Positions 52,509 through 62,757 are shown, numbered from the stretch's first letter. The stretch is DNA of 64,000 bases from Caballeronia turbans (GCA_001544655.2 FCOD02000027.1:1-64000); one strand, 5' to 3'. The notes: generated by a model from the letters alone, not told the origin. Translations and numbers: made by a program.

Positions 52509-53432
52509 CTAGGCCGGTTGTTTGATACTCCAGAGATCGAGTAAAAGATCTTGCAGCATGGGCACGACCTGGTTTAACAACGGTCCGCGAGGTCGTTGAG
52601 CCGACGTCGCGATCCATAGCATTGTTTCCAAAGTCGGCGACCGAATGGGACGAACTGTGAAGTCATCTATCCGCCCGCTTGAGTGAACCGCTTTCAACGA
52701 AAGGATCGCATGCAGTTCCTCGCTACGTACAAGCGTTAGGATTGCAGGAATGCTCTCCACCTCGAGTTCGATTTGTGGTTTAAGCGATGCTTGGGCCATT
52801 GTTCCTTCGACTAGCATGCGAATGGAATGCGGCCTGCTCGGCATCACGAGAGTCTTTCTGGCCACTTCTGCCAGACTAATGTCGTCGGAAACAGAACGCT
52901 CTAGACAGTCTCGGTCACTGCGCCGAGATACCAAATGGAGCTGCTCACTGAGTACAGGCACAAGGTCCACGCCTATTGATGTAGGGACCGTGTAGACCAC
53001 CGCGCAGTCAACGCGTCCGATAGTCAGCCACTCCAGGATGTTCGTAGACAAACCCTCTAGCACACAAAGCGTCGCGCCTGGAAAGTGTGAGCGGAAAGCG
53101 CGAACCAACGGCGCCGTGAGCGCGTGACTGACGCTTGGCGGAAGCGCCACTACGAGCCGGCCGGTAAATGCTCCGCGGCCTTCCTCCATGTCAAGACGCG
53201 CTCGCTCGATCTGGGCGAGGACACTGCGGCCGTGCTCCAGGAACCGCTTGCCAGCCTCGGTCAAGGTCACTCCCCTCCCATTACGCTCAAGCAGCACCTG
53301 TCTGAATTCGACCTCTAGCGCCCGCACATTCCGGCTGAGTACTGGCTGCGCAACCGACAGGAAGTTCGAAGCACGAGTGAAACTGCCCAACTCTGCTACA
53401 TGGACAAAGAATTCAAGCTGCCGCAGCTCCAT
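52509..53432 (-). CDS. LysR family regulator divergent from the lig operon
   Basis: 307 residues, Nac/Cbl-like subgroup with the N-terminus MELRQLEFFVHVAELGSFTR, then VAQPVLSRNVRALEVEF and an effector domain (RLVVALPPSVSHALTAPLVR). It resembles the regulator at 60062, including the GRxDCAVVY block. It is divergent from ligI with a 13-bp palindrome between them. Likely activator of protocatechuate 4,5-cleavage. Confidence 0.92.
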   Translation of the reverse strand: MELRQLEFFVHVAELGSFTRASNFLSVAQPVLSRNVRALEVEFRQVLLERNGRGVTLTEAGKRFLEHGRSVLAQIERARLDMEEGRGAFTGRLVVALPPSVSHALTAPLVRAFRSHFPGATLCVLEGLSTNILEWLTIGRVDCAVVYTVPTSIGVDLVPVLSEQLHLVSRRSDRDCLERSVSDDISLAEVARKTLVMPSRPHSIRMLVEGTMAQASLKPQIELEVESIPAILTLVRSEELHAILSLKAVHSSGRIDDFTVRPIRSPTLETMLWIATSAQRPRGPLLNQVVPMLQDLLLDLWSIKQPA

Positions 53433-53461
53433 ATCTCCCTCCCTACGAATTGCGTTTTAGA

Positions 53462-53474
53462 CATATCTGATATG
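53462..53474. promoter_or_regulatory. Palindrome between lysR and ligI
   Basis: CATATC-T-GATATG is a perfect 6+6 palindrome 30 bp from the LysR start and 70 bp from ligI. It is a probable LysR site; TCTGATAT recurs upstream of the regulator at 60062. Confidence 0.5.
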
Positions 53475-53543
53475 CCGGAGTTGTCATTGAAGAATGGCAG
53501 ATAATGCCAAAGAATACAACCTAGATGACATAGGGAGACGACG

Positions 53544-54461
53544 ATGAGCGACCAATTCGCGAAGACGCCTGGCTGGTTGGATTGGCATGCCAACCCGTCC
53601 CGGCCCCAATTTAGGCTGCCGGAGGGCGCGGTCGATGCCCACTGTCATGTATTCGGTCCGCCAGATCGCTTCCCATACGCTCCGCAGCGCAAATACACCC
53701 CTTGCGATGCGACTGCGGATCAGCTCTTCGCTTTGCGCGACCACTTGGGCTTTGCGCGCAATGTGATTGTCCAAGCGACGTGTCATGGGTCAGATAATCG
53801 TGCGCTGGTTGACGCCTGCGTCGCTGCGCAAGGCAAAGCACGCGGAGTCGCAACGGTCGAACGGGATATCAGCGACGAAGAGCTCGCAAAGCTACGCGCC
53901 GCAGGCATACGCGGCGTCCGATTCAACTTCGTCAAACGCCTGGTTGACTTCACGCCTAGAGACGACTTGATGGCAATTGCGCAGCGTGTTGCCAAGCTGA
54001 ACTGGCACATCGTTGTCTACTTCGAGGCGGTGGATTTACCGGAGCTATGGGATTTCTTCACCGGGTTACCCACGGATGTGGTGATCGACCACATGGGGCG
54101 TCCGGACGTTTCGAAAGGCGTCGACGGGGAAGAGTTCGAGTTGTTCGTGAAGTTCATGCACGAACATCCCAATGCATGGACCAAGGTCAGCTGCCCCGAA
54201 AGGCTTTCTGTGTCCGGAAAGCCGGCATTGGGTCGGGAGCGGCAACCCTACTCGGACGTCGTTCCATTTGCCAAGCGTCTCGTCGAGACGTTCCCTGACC
54301 GGGTTCTCTGGGGCACCGACTGGCCCCACCCCAATCTCAAAAATCACATGCCCGATGATGGCCTGCTCGTGGACTACATCCCACAGATTGCTACCACAGC
54401 AGAGCTACAGCGTAAGTTGCTCGTCGACAATCCCACCCGTCTTTACTGGGGCAACGAATGA
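53544..54461 (+). CDS. ligI: 2-Pyrone-4,6-dicarboxylate hydrolase
   Basis: 305 residues, amidohydrolase TIM barrel. Metal-binding and catalytic features: VDAHCHVFGP (HxH after the first strand), VRFNFVKRL, VVIDHMGRP, and LWGTDWPHPN. This matches LigI, which opens 2-pyrone-4,6-dicarboxylate to 4-oxalomesaconate in the protocatechuate 4,5-cleavage pathway and needs no metal in the best-studied enzyme. GGGAGA lies 5 nt before the ATG. Its stop overlaps ligA by 4 nt, opening a coupled operon ligI-ligA-ligB-ligC. Confidence 0.93.
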   Translation: MSDQFAKTPGWLDWHANPSRPQFRLPEGAVDAHCHVFGPPDRFPYAPQRKYTPCDATADQLFALRDHLGFARNVIVQATCHGSDNRALVDACVAAQGKARGVATVERDISDEELAKLRAAGIRGVRFNFVKRLVDFTPRDDLMAIAQRVAKLNWHIVVYFEAVDLPELWDFFTGLPTDVVIDHMGRPDVSKGVDGEEFELFVKFMHEHPNAWTKVSCPERLSVSGKPALGRERQPYSDVVPFAKRLVETFPDRVLWGTDWPHPNLKNHMPDDGLLVDYIPQIATTAELQRKLLVDNPTRLYWGNE

Positions 54462-54865
54462 AAACAGACACCGCTCGCGATTACCAGTTGATCCCCGGCA
54501 CCTACGTGTTTGACGGGGCGCGTTGCCGCGCAGGATACGCATTGAACATGTTCTGCAAGTCGCTCGACCAGGAATCAAATCGAGCAGCGTTCCGCGCCGA
54601 CGAGTCGGGGTATCTCGACACCTATAAATTAACCGACGACCAACGCCGCGCTGTGCTTGATCGAAATTGGCTAGAAATGTTGCGCTTAGGCGGGAACATT
54701 TATTACACGTTTAAGCTCGCGATTTTTGATGGGCTGACTATGCAGCATGTAGGGGCCGCCATGTCAGCCAATGGAATGTCGGTGGAAGATTTCCGCGCAA
54801 TGATGACTGCCGGTGGCCGCCAGATCCAGGGCAATCGCAGTGTGGAGGAATGGAAACATGGCTAA
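54458..54865 (+). CDS. ligA: Protocatechuate 4,5-dioxygenase alpha subunit
   Basis: 135 residues, full length. Signature sequence IPGTYVFDGARCRAGYALNM, then NIYYTFKLAIFDGLTMQHVG. LigA is the small helical subunit that caps the LigB active site. ATGA overlap with ligI and an 8-nt overlap with ligB indicate coupled translation. Confidence 0.95.
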   Translation: MKTDTARDYQLIPGTYVFDGARCRAGYALNMFCKSLDQESNRAAFRADESGYLDTYKLTDDQRRAVLDRNWLEMLRLGGNIYYTFKLAIFDGLTMQHVGAAMSANGMSVEDFRAMMTAGGRQIQGNRSVEEWKHG

Positions 54866-55700
54866 ATTCGTCGGCGGTATCGCGACTTCACACGTGCCCT
54901 CAATCGGCGCCGCAATTGATCATCAAAAAACTCAGGAACCGTACTGGAAGCCGTTATTCGATGGTGTGGACCCGGCACGCGAATGGATTCGTAACGTCCA
55001 GCCTGATGTGGTTATTGTGGTCTATAACGATCACGCGTCGCGGTTCGGGCTCGACCTGACTCCTACGTTTGCCATCGGCGTAGCAGAACAGTTCCCGCCG
55101 CATGACGAAGGGTACGGGCCGCGGCCAGTACCTTCTTGCGAAGGCGACCCCGACCTCGCATGGCACATAACCGAGTCCCTAGTATTGAATGATGAATTCG
55201 ATGTGGCGATGGTTGGCGACATGACAGTGGACCACGGCCTTACTGTGCCGCTATCTCTGATGTTCGGCCAAACGGAGCGATGGCCGTGCAAAGTAATTCC
55301 GTTATGTGTAAATGTAATTCAGTATCCTCAACCCACGGCACTACGTTGTTTGAAGCTTGGACAGGCGCTGCGCCGGGCGATCGATTCCTACGGACCGGAT
55401 GTCAAGGTTGCCATTTTTGGAACGGGCGGCATGTCCCATCAGCTTCAGGGCGAACGCGCCGGCCTTATTAATCGCGCCTACGACGAGATGTGGCTCGATG
55501 GGATGTATAGCGATCCTTCATCCCTCGCGAAAATTGGGCATACCGAACTGTTACGCGAAGCCGGATCGGAAGGCCTAGAGATTATCATGTGGCTTGTCAT
55601 GCGCGGCGCACTCAGTGAGCGGGTCCGTCAAGTCTATCGCTTCTACCATGTGCCGGCGTCAAATACCGCTTTTGGCCTGCTAGTGTTCGAGGATGCCTGA
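54858..55700 (+). CDS. ligB: Protocatechuate 4,5-dioxygenase beta subunit
   Basis: 280 residues, class III extradiol dioxygenase catalytic subunit. Iron ligands are the His in IATSHVPSIG (about residue 12), the His in VYNDHASRF (about 61) and a Glu near the C-terminus (SEGLEIIMW). It cleaves protocatechuate between C4 and C5 with O2 to 4-carboxy-2-hydroxymuconate semialdehyde. I start at the ATG at 54858 with GGAGG upstream; the longer frame is inside ligA. The stop touches the ligC start (TGATG). Confidence 0.95.
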   Translation: MAKFVGGIATSHVPSIGAAIDHQKTQEPYWKPLFDGVDPAREWIRNVQPDVVIVVYNDHASRFGLDLTPTFAIGVAEQFPPHDEGYGPRPVPSCEGDPDLAWHITESLVLNDEFDVAMVGDMTVDHGLTVPLSLMFGQTERWPCKVIPLCVNVIQYPQPTALRCLKLGQALRRAIDSYGPDVKVAIFGTGGMSHQLQGERAGLINRAYDEMWLDGMYSDPSSLAKIGHTELLREAGSEGLEIIMWLVMRGALSERVRQVYRFYHVPASNTAFGLLVFEDA

Positions 55701-56650
55701 TGAAACCGCTAAAGGTAGCAGTGGTGGGCGCCGGTGCTATCGGAATTCAGCACCTCGATTCGCTTTCCGAATCCACAGATGTCGAAATAATCTCCTTGGT
55801 GGACAATGAAACTGAAAAGACACGCGCTATTGCCAGCCGTTACCCCATCAAACAAATTGACCGGGAATTAGATGACGTTTTAAAGCTTTCAGAGATAGAA
55901 GCGGTAATACTGTGTACACCAACACCGCGACATGCCGAGCAAGCGATCGCATGCTTGCAAGCGGGAAAACATGTGCTGGTCGAAATTCCCTTGGCGCAAT
56001 CTCTAGCCGACGCTGAAACAGTGGCGTTATGGCAGCAGCGCACTGGACTGATCGCCATGTGTGCACATACCCGACGGTTCAACGCGGGCCACAACTGGTT
56101 GCATGACCGCATCGTTGCCGGGCAATTCTCGCTCCGTCAGTTGGACGTCCAAACGCATTTCCTCCGTCGCTCGAATACGAATATCTTCGGCGAGCCGCGA
56201 AGCTGGACAGATCATCTACTCTGGCATCACGCCGCTCACACCGTTGACCTGTTTCAATACCAGACCGGTGAGGACGTGATTGAAGCGAACATGCTGCAAG
56301 GACCGATCGATCCAGCGCTAAAGATCGCGCTTGACATGTCGATTCAACTGAAAAGCACGAGTGGTGCGTTGTGTACTTTATCCCTGAGTTTCAACAACGC
56401 CGGGCCGCAGGGGTCCACGTTTCGTTATATTGGCGATGGCGTTACATTCATCGCGCGCAATGACGCTTTGACCGACGGAAACGGGAACAAAATCGAGATC
56501 GATCATGAGAATTCGATTCTAAATGGGATTGCGCGGCAAGATCGTGAGTTTCTCAGTGCAATTCGAGAATCTCGAATGCCAAACGCAAGCGTTGCGGGCG
56601 TGCTGCCATGTTATCGCATGCTACAGAGGCTCGAAAAGACGCTTATATGA
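55700..56650 (+). CDS. ligC: 4-Carboxy-2-hydroxymuconate-6-semialdehyde dehydrogenase
   Basis: 316 residues, Gfo/Idh/MocA family. NAD(P) motif VAVVGAGAIGIQHLDSL at the start, ILCTPTPRHAEQAIACLQAGKHVLVEIPLA, and a C-terminal catalytic half (SRTDHLLWHHAAHTVDLFQ-like segment). LigC oxidises the ring-cleavage product to 2-pyrone-4,6-dicarboxylate, which LigI hydrolyses; so the operon ligIABC covers protocatechuate to 4-oxalomesaconate. The start overlaps the ligB stop. Last gene of the operon. Confidence 0.92.
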   Translation: MKPLKVAVVGAGAIGIQHLDSLSESTDVEIISLVDNETEKTRAIASRYPIKQIDRELDDVLKLSEIEAVILCTPTPRHAEQAIACLQAGKHVLVEIPLAQSLADAETVALWQQRTGLIAMCAHTRRFNAGHNWLHDRIVAGQFSLRQLDVQTHFLRRSNTNIFGEPRSWTDHLLWHHAAHTVDLFQYQTGEDVIEANMLQGPIDPALKIALDMSIQLKSTSGALCTLSLSFNNAGPQGSTFRYIGDGVTFIARNDALTDGNGNKIEIDHENSILNGIARQDREFLSAIRESRMPNASVAGVLPCYRMLQRLEKTLI

Positions 56651-57048
56651 GGTCGGCGATATCGAGCTGGCAGTCAACTAAATATTTATCTCGTTGACAA
56701 CGCAGCGCGTCGGAAAAATGGACTTTCGTTCCCGGAGGTCAATAAGCGACGTTTAAGCTGACAAACTAAAATCATGGAGACAACATTGTGCAACATTCAA
56801 TCACCCTCACCTGCCACTTAATTATCCACGCCCCTCGGCCCACTGCCTCTGCGATGAAAATGGCAGAAGAAACGGCGTGAGGCAGTGCAATTGAGGTCTG
56901 ACATGCGCGTAGTCTGTTCAAAGGCCCACGGCTGATCGGGTTCGGTCAAGTCTTTGCGGTCGCCCGCACGCCATATTTAGATTATTCCGCTTGGTCATAC
57001 GCAGAATGATGACCCGGAAAGACGGCTCCTCTCTATAGGATTCAGGAA
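56651..57048. other. Intergenic region before the porin
   Basis: About 400 bp without a supported gene; probably the porin promoter and leader. No hairpin or promoter clearly recognised. Confidence 0.45.
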
Positions 57049-58218
57049 ATGAACAGTACTGTAAGAGCGACGCTAGCTGTCGCCATGCTACTAGTGTCCC
57101 TCTGCGCCCGCGCGCAAGGCTCGGTGACCCTCTACGGCGTTCTTGACGTTGGCGTGGACTGGGAAAATAAAGCCGCGACTGCGCCTGGGCAAACTGCGGC
57201 TTCTGGTTCTGCCGTCCGGATGACATCAATCTCGGCTGCATTGCCGTCACGTTGGGGATTGCGCGGCAAAGAAGAGCTTGGCGGAGGATTTAATGCCATT
57301 TTCGAATTGGAAAATGGCTTTGCGCCGAATACCGGTGGCCTCCAACAAGGAAATCGTCTGTTCGGACGATCCGCATGGGTGGGACTCGAAACGCCCTATG
57401 GGACCTTTCGTGCGGGTCGTCAAATTAACATGACGTACATTGCCTTGTTAAGGTCGACAGTCATCGGGCCGGCTCTTTATTCGTTGGCGTCGCTAGACCC
57501 GTATCTCCCGAGCGCGCGTTCAGATAACGCGCTGAGTTATCTGGCCGAATTCCGACATTTCGTGTTAGGGGGCACGTATAGTTCGGGTCGTGATGCGGCG
57601 GTAGCCACAGGAAGCGCCGCGGTCAACGGAGGCGCGGCGTATAACCCCGGAGCAACGAATTGTCCCGGTAACGTTGCAGGTAGTCCGACATCGTGCAGGC
57701 AAATAACGGCGCTCGCCGGTTACTGGGGCCCGCAGTTTGGCTTGCAGTTCGTCTATGACGACCTACGCGGTGGACCTGGTTTGTTGCCCGGGAGCGTTTC
57801 ATTCGATCCATCTATGCCGCTGCTCCTCACTAATTCGCATCAGAAGACAACTCGTTACATGGTCAGTGGATACGTGCAACTCGCGGCTGTCGCATTGCGT
57901 GGCGGCATGATTCACCGGAAGACTACGACTGCGACCGATTATCAGACAAACATCTTCTACGGAGGCGCATCGTACATGCCGGCTCCAGACATTGAGTTGG
58001 CCGGTGAAGTGTCCAGAATTACGACGACGGATCAGAAGAACGCTAACATGTACGTCATGCGCGCGACGTACCTCTTATCAAAACGAACGTCGGTCTATAC
58101 CATGCTCGGCTTTATGCAGAACAACAGCCGCGCGTCTTATTCCGTCGGTGCGGGCTACTTCACGGTCGCCGGAGCCAAACAAACCGGCGTGCTTTTGGGC
58201 CTTCAAGAGAAATTCTAG
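57049..58218 (+). CDS. Gram-negative porin (OpcP-like)
   Basis: 389 residues, beta-barrel trimeric porin of the Burkholderia/Neisseria type. Signal peptide [20 protein letters not shown] cut near RAQG, first strand [14 protein letters not shown], periplasmic turn [20 protein letters not shown]-like segment, and a terminal aromatic residue (GLQEKF) needed for outer-membrane insertion. Located between the lig operon and the carrier gene, so it probably admits aromatic acids. AGGA lies close to the ATG. Confidence 0.92.
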   Translation: MNSTVRATLAVAMLLVSLCARAQGSVTLYGVLDVGVDWENKAATAPGQTAASGSAVRMTSISAALPSRWGLRGKEELGGGFNAIFELENGFAPNTGGLQQGNRLFGRSAWVGLETPYGTFRAGRQINMTYIALLRSTVIGPALYSLASLDPYLPSARSDNALSYLAEFRHFVLGGTYSSGRDAAVATGSAAVNGGAAYNPGATNCPGNVAGSPTSCRQITALAGYWGPQFGLQFVYDDLRGGPGLLPGSVSFDPSMPLLLTNSHQKTTRYMVSGYVQLAAVALRGGMIHRKTTTATDYQTNIFYGGASYMPAPDIELAGEVSRITTTDQKNANMYVMRATYLLSKRTSVYTMLGFMQNNSRASYSVGAGYFTVAGAKQTGVLLGLQEKF

Positions 58219-58247
58219 ATTCAAGCCAACCCGTGGGCGAAACAGAC

Positions 58248-58397
58248 ATGAAGCTATTTCTCGTCCACTCGCCCGCGGGTGCCTGTTGCCGGCTTTCGAC
58301 ACCTACTTTTTGTGCCACCACGCCCTCGGAGATCGGCGGCCTGGAGATGATGAAGACGCACGGAACATTCGCGTTGCCGCCGGGAGAAGCAGCATGA
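58248..58397 (+). CDS. Possible small leader ORF overlapping dctA
   Basis: A 49-codon frame from ATG 58248 to TGA 58397 overlaps the DctA start by ATGA (58394-58397). It begins [20 protein letters not shown] and contains three Cys. It has no good ribosome site and no recognised family; the overlap could couple dctA translation, but it may also be chance. Confidence 0.35.
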   Translation: MKLFLVHSPAGACCRLSTPTFCATTPSEIGGLEMMKTHGTFALPPGEAA

Positions 58398-59695
58398 ACA
58401 ATGCAGCCACCATGACCTCAGGGGCGCACCGCCAAAAGAAGCCTTTTTATCGAGCACTCTATTTTCATGTGCTCGTTGCCATTCTGCTAGGCATCTTACT
58501 CGGTCACTTCGCGCCGTCGATCGCGGTGAAAATGAAGCCGCTCGGCGATGCATTCATTAAGCTGGTCAAGATGGTGATCGGGCCTATCATCTTCTGTACG
58601 GTTGTGGTCGGCATAGCCGGCATGGGCGATATGAAGAAAGTGGGACGCGTCGGCGGCAAGGCATTACTATATTTCGAGATCGTATCGACGTTATCGCTTG
58701 TTGTCGGACTTGTCGCAGGTCATCTTTTCAAGCCGGGCAGCGGCTTCAACCTGAAGCCGGGAATGATCGATAGCAGGGAGCTGAGCGCTTATACGACAGC
58801 CGCGCAAGCGCAGAACACCGTTGACTTCCTGCTACATCTGATTCCTGACACTGTCGTCAGCGCGTTTGTAACCGGCAATGTGCTGCAGATACTGCTGATC
58901 TCCGTGCTGTTCGGAGCATCGCTGGCAGCGCTCGGGGAACGAGGTAAGCCGTTGCTTGAGCTAATCGACAAGACTGCGCACACCTTCTTCGGCGTTGTGC
59001 ACATCATCATGAAGGTGGCCGCGATTGGGGCCTTCGGCTCGATCGCCTTCACTATCGGCACGTTCGGGGTCGACGCCGTGATCCCCTTGCTCAAGCTTAT
59101 CGGTGCGTTCTATATGACGCTCGCCGCGTTCGTGCTTGTCGTGCTGGGCGCGATCTCCCGCATGCTCGGTGTCAATATCGTGCGATTCATGGGCTATATC
59201 CGCGAGGAAATCCTCATCGTGCTCGGCACGAGTTCGTCTGAAGCGGCCCTGCCACAAATGCTGGATAAACTGGAACTCATCGGCTGCTCGAAGTCAGTCG
59301 TCGGCCTCGTGATTCCAGCAGGCTACTCGTTCAACCTTGACGGCACCAATATCTACCTCTCGATGGCCGTGCTGTTCATCGCTCAGACGTTCAACGTAGA
59401 ACTAACTCTGACGCAGCAACTCACGCTTGTCGGCGTCGCGATGCTCACGTCTAAGGGTGCAAGCGGCATCGCGGGCGCGGCGTTCGTCATGTTGACCTCT
59501 ACCCTGCTCGTGTTTCCGGTGATTCCAGTATCGGGGATGGTGCTGATCCTCGGCATTCATCGCTTCATGGGTACGGGCTTGGCGATTGTGAATACGATCG
59601 GCAACGGCGTGGCCACGCTCGTCATCGCTGCCTGGGAGGAAGAACTCGACCGCTCGATGATGGGAGCGGTGATGTCGCGGCAGCGCGCCGAGTAG
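58394..59695 (+). CDS. dctA: C4-dicarboxylate/dicarboxylic acid transporter, DctA family
   Basis: 433 residues, DAACS family. Full set of conserved features: [20 protein letters not shown] near the N-terminus, [18 protein letters not shown] (serine-rich hairpin 1), [40 protein letters not shown] and [20 protein letters not shown]. Sodium- or proton-coupled uptake of succinate, malate and similar acids; here it may import protocatechuate-pathway acids (4-oxalomesaconate type) or aromatic dicarboxylates such as phthalate. GGAG lies 7 nt before the ATG at 58394. Confidence 0.95.
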   Translation: MNNAATMTSGAHRQKKPFYRALYFHVLVAILLGILLGHFAPSIAVKMKPLGDAFIKLVKMVIGPIIFCTVVVGIAGMGDMKKVGRVGGKALLYFEIVSTLSLVVGLVAGHLFKPGSGFNLKPGMIDSRELSAYTTAAQAQNTVDFLLHLIPDTVVSAFVTGNVLQILLISVLFGASLAALGERGKPLLELIDKTAHTFFGVVHIIMKVAAIGAFGSIAFTIGTFGVDAVIPLLKLIGAFYMTLAAFVLVVLGAISRMLGVNIVRFMGYIREEILIVLGTSSSEAALPQMLDKLELIGCSKSVVGLVIPAGYSFNLDGTNIYLSMAVLFIAQTFNVELTLTQQLTLVGVAMLTSKGASGIAGAAFVMLTSTLLVFPVIPVSGMVLILGIHRFMGTGLAIVNTIGNGVATLVIAAWEEELDRSMMGAVMSRQRAE

Positions 59696-60061
59696 TTCGC
59701 ACCTTCCTTGCCTAGGTTCGTGCTTCTCTCCCGCGGCGCTGCCCGTCGGACCGGTTTGCCGCCGCTTTGACTTCGGGACTGAAACACGATTAATGATCTA
59801 CCGATCAGTGGCAGGAAGGGGCATAGGGGACGCGACGGCCTACAGCCTAGGCGCAACGGCCATCGATAAGTCCGCCCGCCTCAGAGCAGCGTGCACAGCC
59901 CGGTATTATGTCGGTGAATCCGCAAACCGGAGCATCGCGGTCGCGGCCTACAACGCCACCCGCATGAAGATCCGTGGCGCCACGAATACAGCAAAACAGC
60001 TAACAAGCACGCCGAGAACTGGCCCGCATATAGATGCGCTACGGTTATCGAGTGCTCTACG
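59696..60061. other. Intergenic region
   Basis: About 360 bp between convergent genes; no gene or clear terminator recognised. Confidence 0.4.
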
Positions 60062-61006
60062 TCAAGCATCGATGCTTCTTTCAACGTTAGCGTGGAACAC
60101 AGCAAGTTGCTGACGGACAACCTCGCTGATGAGCGAGGTACTTTGTTCAATAAGCGCGTCATCGAGCGTACGAACGGGTCTTACGACCGAGAGGCTGCAC
60201 CGCAGTGCTGCGGGTTTGCCTATGCGATGCAGTGTCAGTTCAGGATTTCCAATGCACGAGTGAACTCCGCTCAAAGGAATTACAGAACTTCCGTAGCCCC
60301 TTTGAACTAGATCGAGAATTGCGGAGAGATTTTCGATCTCGTGCGCGACTTTCGGCTCCAGGCCAACCGCTGCCATTGCAGTCGCTAGCGCCACGTGTAT
60401 TACATTCGTGTTTCCTGCAGTTACGAGCGGCAAGCCAGAGATGTCCGCAAGGGCAAGCGTGCGGGGTGGCGCCTTTCCGTTATCGCCCGCCGCCCGTCCC
60501 GACACGAGGTAGAGATCCTCCTCACAAATTAGACGCATTTCGACCAGATCGCTGGGCGGCTGGTTGTATACGACCGAGCAGTCGAGTTTCCCGGTTTCCA
60601 CCATATTAACCAGATTGGCCGACAGGCCGTCAACAGTACGCAGGGTGACCGCGGGGAGCCGCTCACGGAACGCGTCGATAAGTGGAACAACCGACGTGCG
60701 CGCCAAGCTCGGCGGCAGTCCCAGCACCAGCGTCCCCTGCACCGGACCTTCGTCTCCCCTAACGGCGCGAGTCGCCGCAGCAATTTGCCGAAGAATGATC
60801 GGCACGTGTGCCAAGAGCCGCTGGCCAGCATCGGTCAGCACAAGGCCGCGACCGTTGCGTTTGAATAGCACCGTTCCGAGCTCGGCCTCGAGTTGTGCAA
60901 CCTGACGGCTCAACGCTGCCTGGGTGAGCCCTAAAAGCGAGGCCGCCCGCGTCAAATTTCCGACCTCTGCGATGCGCGAGAAGTTGTGGAGTTGCCTGAT
61001 TTCCAT
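60062..61006 (-). CDS. LysR family transcriptional regulator
   Basis: 314 residues, same subgroup as the regulator at 52509 (MEIRQLHNFSRIAEVGNLTR, TQAALSRQVAQLEAELG, and the LxLGLPPSLxRTSVVPLID and LDCSVVY blocks). It is divergent from the 61112 gene and the Rieske oxygenase genes and probably controls them. TCTGATAT and nearby AT-rich inverted sequences occur in the interval from 61030 to 61080. Confidence 0.92.
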   Translation of the reverse strand: MEIRQLHNFSRIAEVGNLTRAASLLGLTQAALSRQVAQLEAELGTVLFKRNGRGLVLTDAGQRLLAHVPIILRQIAAATRAVRGDEGPVQGTLVLGLPPSLARTSVVPLIDAFRERLPAVTLRTVDGLSANLVNMVETGKLDCSVVYNQPPSDLVEMRLICEEDLYLVSGRAAGDNGKAPPRTLALADISGLPLVTAGNTNVIHVALATAMAAVGLEPKVAHEIENLSAILDLVQRGYGSSVIPLSGVHSCIGNPELTLHRIGKPAALRCSLSVVRPVRTLDDALIEQSTSLISEVVRQQLAVFHANVERSIDA

Positions 61007-61111
61007 GCTCGTGTACCCCCGTTATCTGCATAACAGCTATGCCGAATTTCCGGTTTTAAACCGTCTGATATCGATATATCTTAACACTCATGAACTCAGG
61101 GCGGTAACGAC

Positions 61112-61363
61112 ATGCGACGTTTATTTGAGGTGTGGCAGCACAGCGACGCCGTAATCAGGAGAGGCCTTCTTGGTTCGTTTTTAACGTGTCTAGTCGGCAC
61201 TTTTTTGAACGCGATCTTTGATACAGACGTGCACGCCCTTGAAGCCGCCACGTTTGTAAGGCGACTTTCACTCGGTTACCTCGGCGCAGCAGCTGTCGTT
61301 GTCGTTGCCTTCCCCTTCTTGGCAAACCGTCGTCGGCCAGTTTCCGACGACAGCCAATACTGA
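61112..61363 (+). CDS. Small hypothetical membrane protein
   Basis: 83 residues with two hydrophobic helices (LLGSFLTCLVGTFLNAIFD, LGYLGAAAVVVVAFPFLANR) and charged ends. Weak ribosome site. It lies between the divergent LysR gene and the oxygenase with a 53-bp gap, so it is probably in the same unit. Family not recognised. Confidence 0.6.
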   Translation: MRRLFEVWQHSDAVIRRGLLGSFLTCLVGTFLNAIFDTDVHALEAATFVRRLSLGYLGAAAVVVVAFPFLANRRRPVSDDSQY

Positions 61364-61416
61364 CGCATTCGTCCGCCTATACGGACTGAAGTGCAAACCC
61401 ACATAGGAGACACTGC

Positions 61417-62745
61417 ATGGAAACCCCGACGCAGCCGATCGTCGTAAAACCGCGCCCGCGAGGCGCTGATCGTTATCAGTATCTGACACAGACCAATGCC
61501 GGGACTCCCGCAGGTGAACTCCTTAGGCGTTATTGGCAGCCGGTGGCGACCAGCGACTCACTGCCTAAAGACGGAGCGCCACAACCGATTCGCATTATGG
61601 GCGAAGACCTCGTTCTGTTCCGTGACGACAAAGGCAAAGTTGGTCTGATTGACCGAAAGTGCGCTCACCGCTGCACAGATCTCGCGTTGGGCCGCATTGA
61701 AGACGGCGGGATTCGCTGCCCTTATCATGGCTGGCTGTTCGATGTGAACGGGCGGTGCCTCGATCAACCGGCCGAGGCGTCGCCGACCGCCAAAGACCGC
61801 ATCCGAATGAAATCGTATCCGATTCATGAGGCCGGAGGAGCGTTCTGGGCTTATATGGGTCCCGGCGAGGCACCGCTTTTCCCAAACTATCCGGCGCTCG
61901 CAGGTGGCGACGAATTTCGCTACACGACGCGCTGGTTTGGCGACTGCAACTGGATGCAGGCCAGCGAGGGCAACATCGACCCAGTCCACACATCCTATTT
62001 GCACCAGTTGGAGCTGACTAGCTCCGACATGCAAGCGCGTTGGGGCGTATTTGCCAACCAGGCCCGGCCCGAACTTGCCGTCGAAGATACACGCTTTGGA
62101 GTGAGGCTTTACACGCTCCGCAAGATTGATGGGACCGATCGCTCATCAATTCGCATCACAAACTTTGTAATGCCCAATGCTTGCGCCGTGGGCGGCTTTG
62201 AGGGCTACCTCGGCGAGGGCGGACTCACGATGCTCTGGGATGTGCCCATCGATGACGAACATCACTGGCGCTGGGAATTTATCTTTCATCGAAGCGGCCA
62301 ACTCGACAAGGCAGCGCTTGCTAAGCAATACGAATCCGAGAAAGCTGAAGGTGACCGCATGCGGCGGGACAAACACGATCTGTATTCCCAAGATCGTGAC
62401 TCGATGAAGAGGGAGGCGTATCTGGGCCTTGGTGAATGCTTTTCTGTCCACGATATTGCGATCACTCAGTCGCAAGGAACGATTCACGATCAGACAGGGG
62501 AGCACCTCTCTTCCTCTGATATCGCCATCATGCGAGCCCGACGCATGCTCGACGAAGGTGCAAAAGATGTGGCGGAGGGTCGCGATCCGAGAGGTGTCGT
62601 GCGCGCTGAATCCGATAATCAGTTCACCGATCTGGTCGTGGTCACGGGCGAGATCGAGTCGACTGAATCAAAAGAGATGTTCTGCGCACGTTACGCAAGT
62701 GATCCAACGCTCTTTGCTCTGAACAACAAGGGCGTCACCGAATAG
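61417..62745 (+). CDS. Rieske ring-hydroxylating oxygenase, large subunit (phthalate-type)
   Basis: 442 residues. Rieske [2Fe-2S] ligands C82-x-H84 and C101-x2-H104 (within KCAHRC and RCPYHGW). The mononuclear iron site is in SEGNIDPVHTSYLH (Asp, His, His). The layout and length match the single-component oxygenases of the phthalate/isophthalate 4,5-dioxygenase and O-demethylase class, which use a PDR-type reductase, here the gene at 62875. The substrate cannot be fixed from sequence; a product entering the protocatechuate pathway is likely. AGGAG lies 7 nt before the ATG. Confidence 0.9.
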   Translation: METPTQPIVVKPRPRGADRYQYLTQTNAGTPAGELLRRYWQPVATSDSLPKDGAPQPIRIMGEDLVLFRDDKGKVGLIDRKCAHRCTDLALGRIEDGGIRCPYHGWLFDVNGRCLDQPAEASPTAKDRIRMKSYPIHEAGGAFWAYMGPGEAPLFPNYPALAGGDEFRYTTRWFGDCNWMQASEGNIDPVHTSYLHQLELTSSDMQARWGVFANQARPELAVEDTRFGVRLYTLRKIDGTDRSSIRITNFVMPNACAVGGFEGYLGEGGLTMLWDVPIDDEHHWRWEFIFHRSGQLDKAALAKQYESEKAEGDRMRRDKHDLYSQDRDSMKREAYLGLGECFSVHDIAITQSQGTIHDQTGEHLSSSDIAIMRARRMLDEGAKDVAEGRDPRGVVRAESDNQFTDLVVVTGEIESTESKEMFCARYASDPTLFALNNKGVTE

Positions 62746-62757
62746 TGCGCCATAGGT

